Of a stretch of 64,000 nucleotides of DNA, positions 63,917-64,000 are shown piece by piece. Each line of letters starts with the position of its first letter. Position 1 is the stretch's first letter. The notes beneath the pieces were generated by a model. That model made no database searches. It saw nothing but the letters and a program-made list of their open reading frames with translations, and was not told the DNA's origin. The position numbers and the translations under genes were made by a program. Location: the NCBI GenBank assembly GCA_034509925.1, contig CM067535.1, positions 2,497,001-2,561,000 of the forward strand. The letters run 5' to 3'. The stretch is from Hirudinaria manillensis. Lineage: Eukaryota; Annelida; Clitellata; Hirudinida; Hirudinidae.

Positions 63917-64000
63917 TTACCTTCGGTCCTTCGTTGTCCAGATCCAGTGAGAAGCCGATTCTGCGGACTCGGCTATTTTCTGGACGAACTGTTTAGTTTG
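63917..64000 (-). CDS. LINE copy C, C-terminal end (continues beyond window)
   Basis: The last ~27 codons of a third copy of the same ORF, apparently identical to 60068-60151 of copy A. Shows that the array extends to the right of the window. Confidence 0.9.
   Translation of the reverse strand, partial: QTKQFVQKIAESAESASHWIWTTKDRR

Overview
The window is nuclear DNA of an invertebrate animal. It is very AT-rich (about 70% A+T by eye), has many small GT-AG introns and long AAT/AT microsatellites, and carries secreted multidomain genes of metazoan type. I cannot fix the phylum. A gene built from symmetric micro-exons and the low GC would suit a flatworm-like lophotrochozoan, but this is only a suggestion.

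Layout. 1-7450 is a satellite array of ~184-192 bp monomers with a ~2,048 bp higher-order period; its left end lies outside the window. Directly beside it, 7631-9152 (minus) is a small secreted-protein gene made almost wholly of micro-exons (18-48 nt, all multiples of three, all phase 1). 10869-14493 (minus) is a complete nine-exon GDP-L-fucose synthase gene (GFUS). 24130-26369 (minus) is a six-exon Gln/Asn/Pro-rich protein with a polyglutamine tract.

The rest of the plus strand is a tandem family. Five full genes (17239-22673, 27348-33201, 33943-40248, 42681-48978, 49808-55566), one 5'-only partial copy (41305-41756) and one gene cut by a transposon (56912-59697) share the plan signal peptide - two fucolectin/F5-8C-type (FTP) domains - three LDL-receptor class A repeats - a degenerate SRCR domain - a trypsin-fold domain. 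Exon number, phases and often exon lengths match between paralogs, and the summed exons of every full copy are divisible by three. None of the five trypsin domains has an intact Ser/His/Asp triad. The losses differ from gene to gene, and the basic P1 residue of the activation site is absent in all, so these read as secreted serine-protease homologues (pseudoproteases) carrying lectin-like modules. Four copies share a conserved block ~100-190 bp before the start codon.

59692-64000 holds parts of three head-to-tail copies of a GC-rich LINE with a restriction-like endonuclease (R2/NeSL/Hero-like). One copy is intact (1,223 aa ORF), and the edge of the array breaks the SRCR exon of the last family member. 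Smaller mobile debris includes two solo-LTR fossils, a LINE tail fragment and two dispersed repeat pairs.

Working idea (inference): a rapidly evolving cluster of secreted, non-catalytic recognition proteins, possibly immune or surface-binding, that diversifies by tandem duplication and loss. A fucose-donor biosynthesis gene sits next to it, but a functional link between that gene and the lectin-like modules is unproven.
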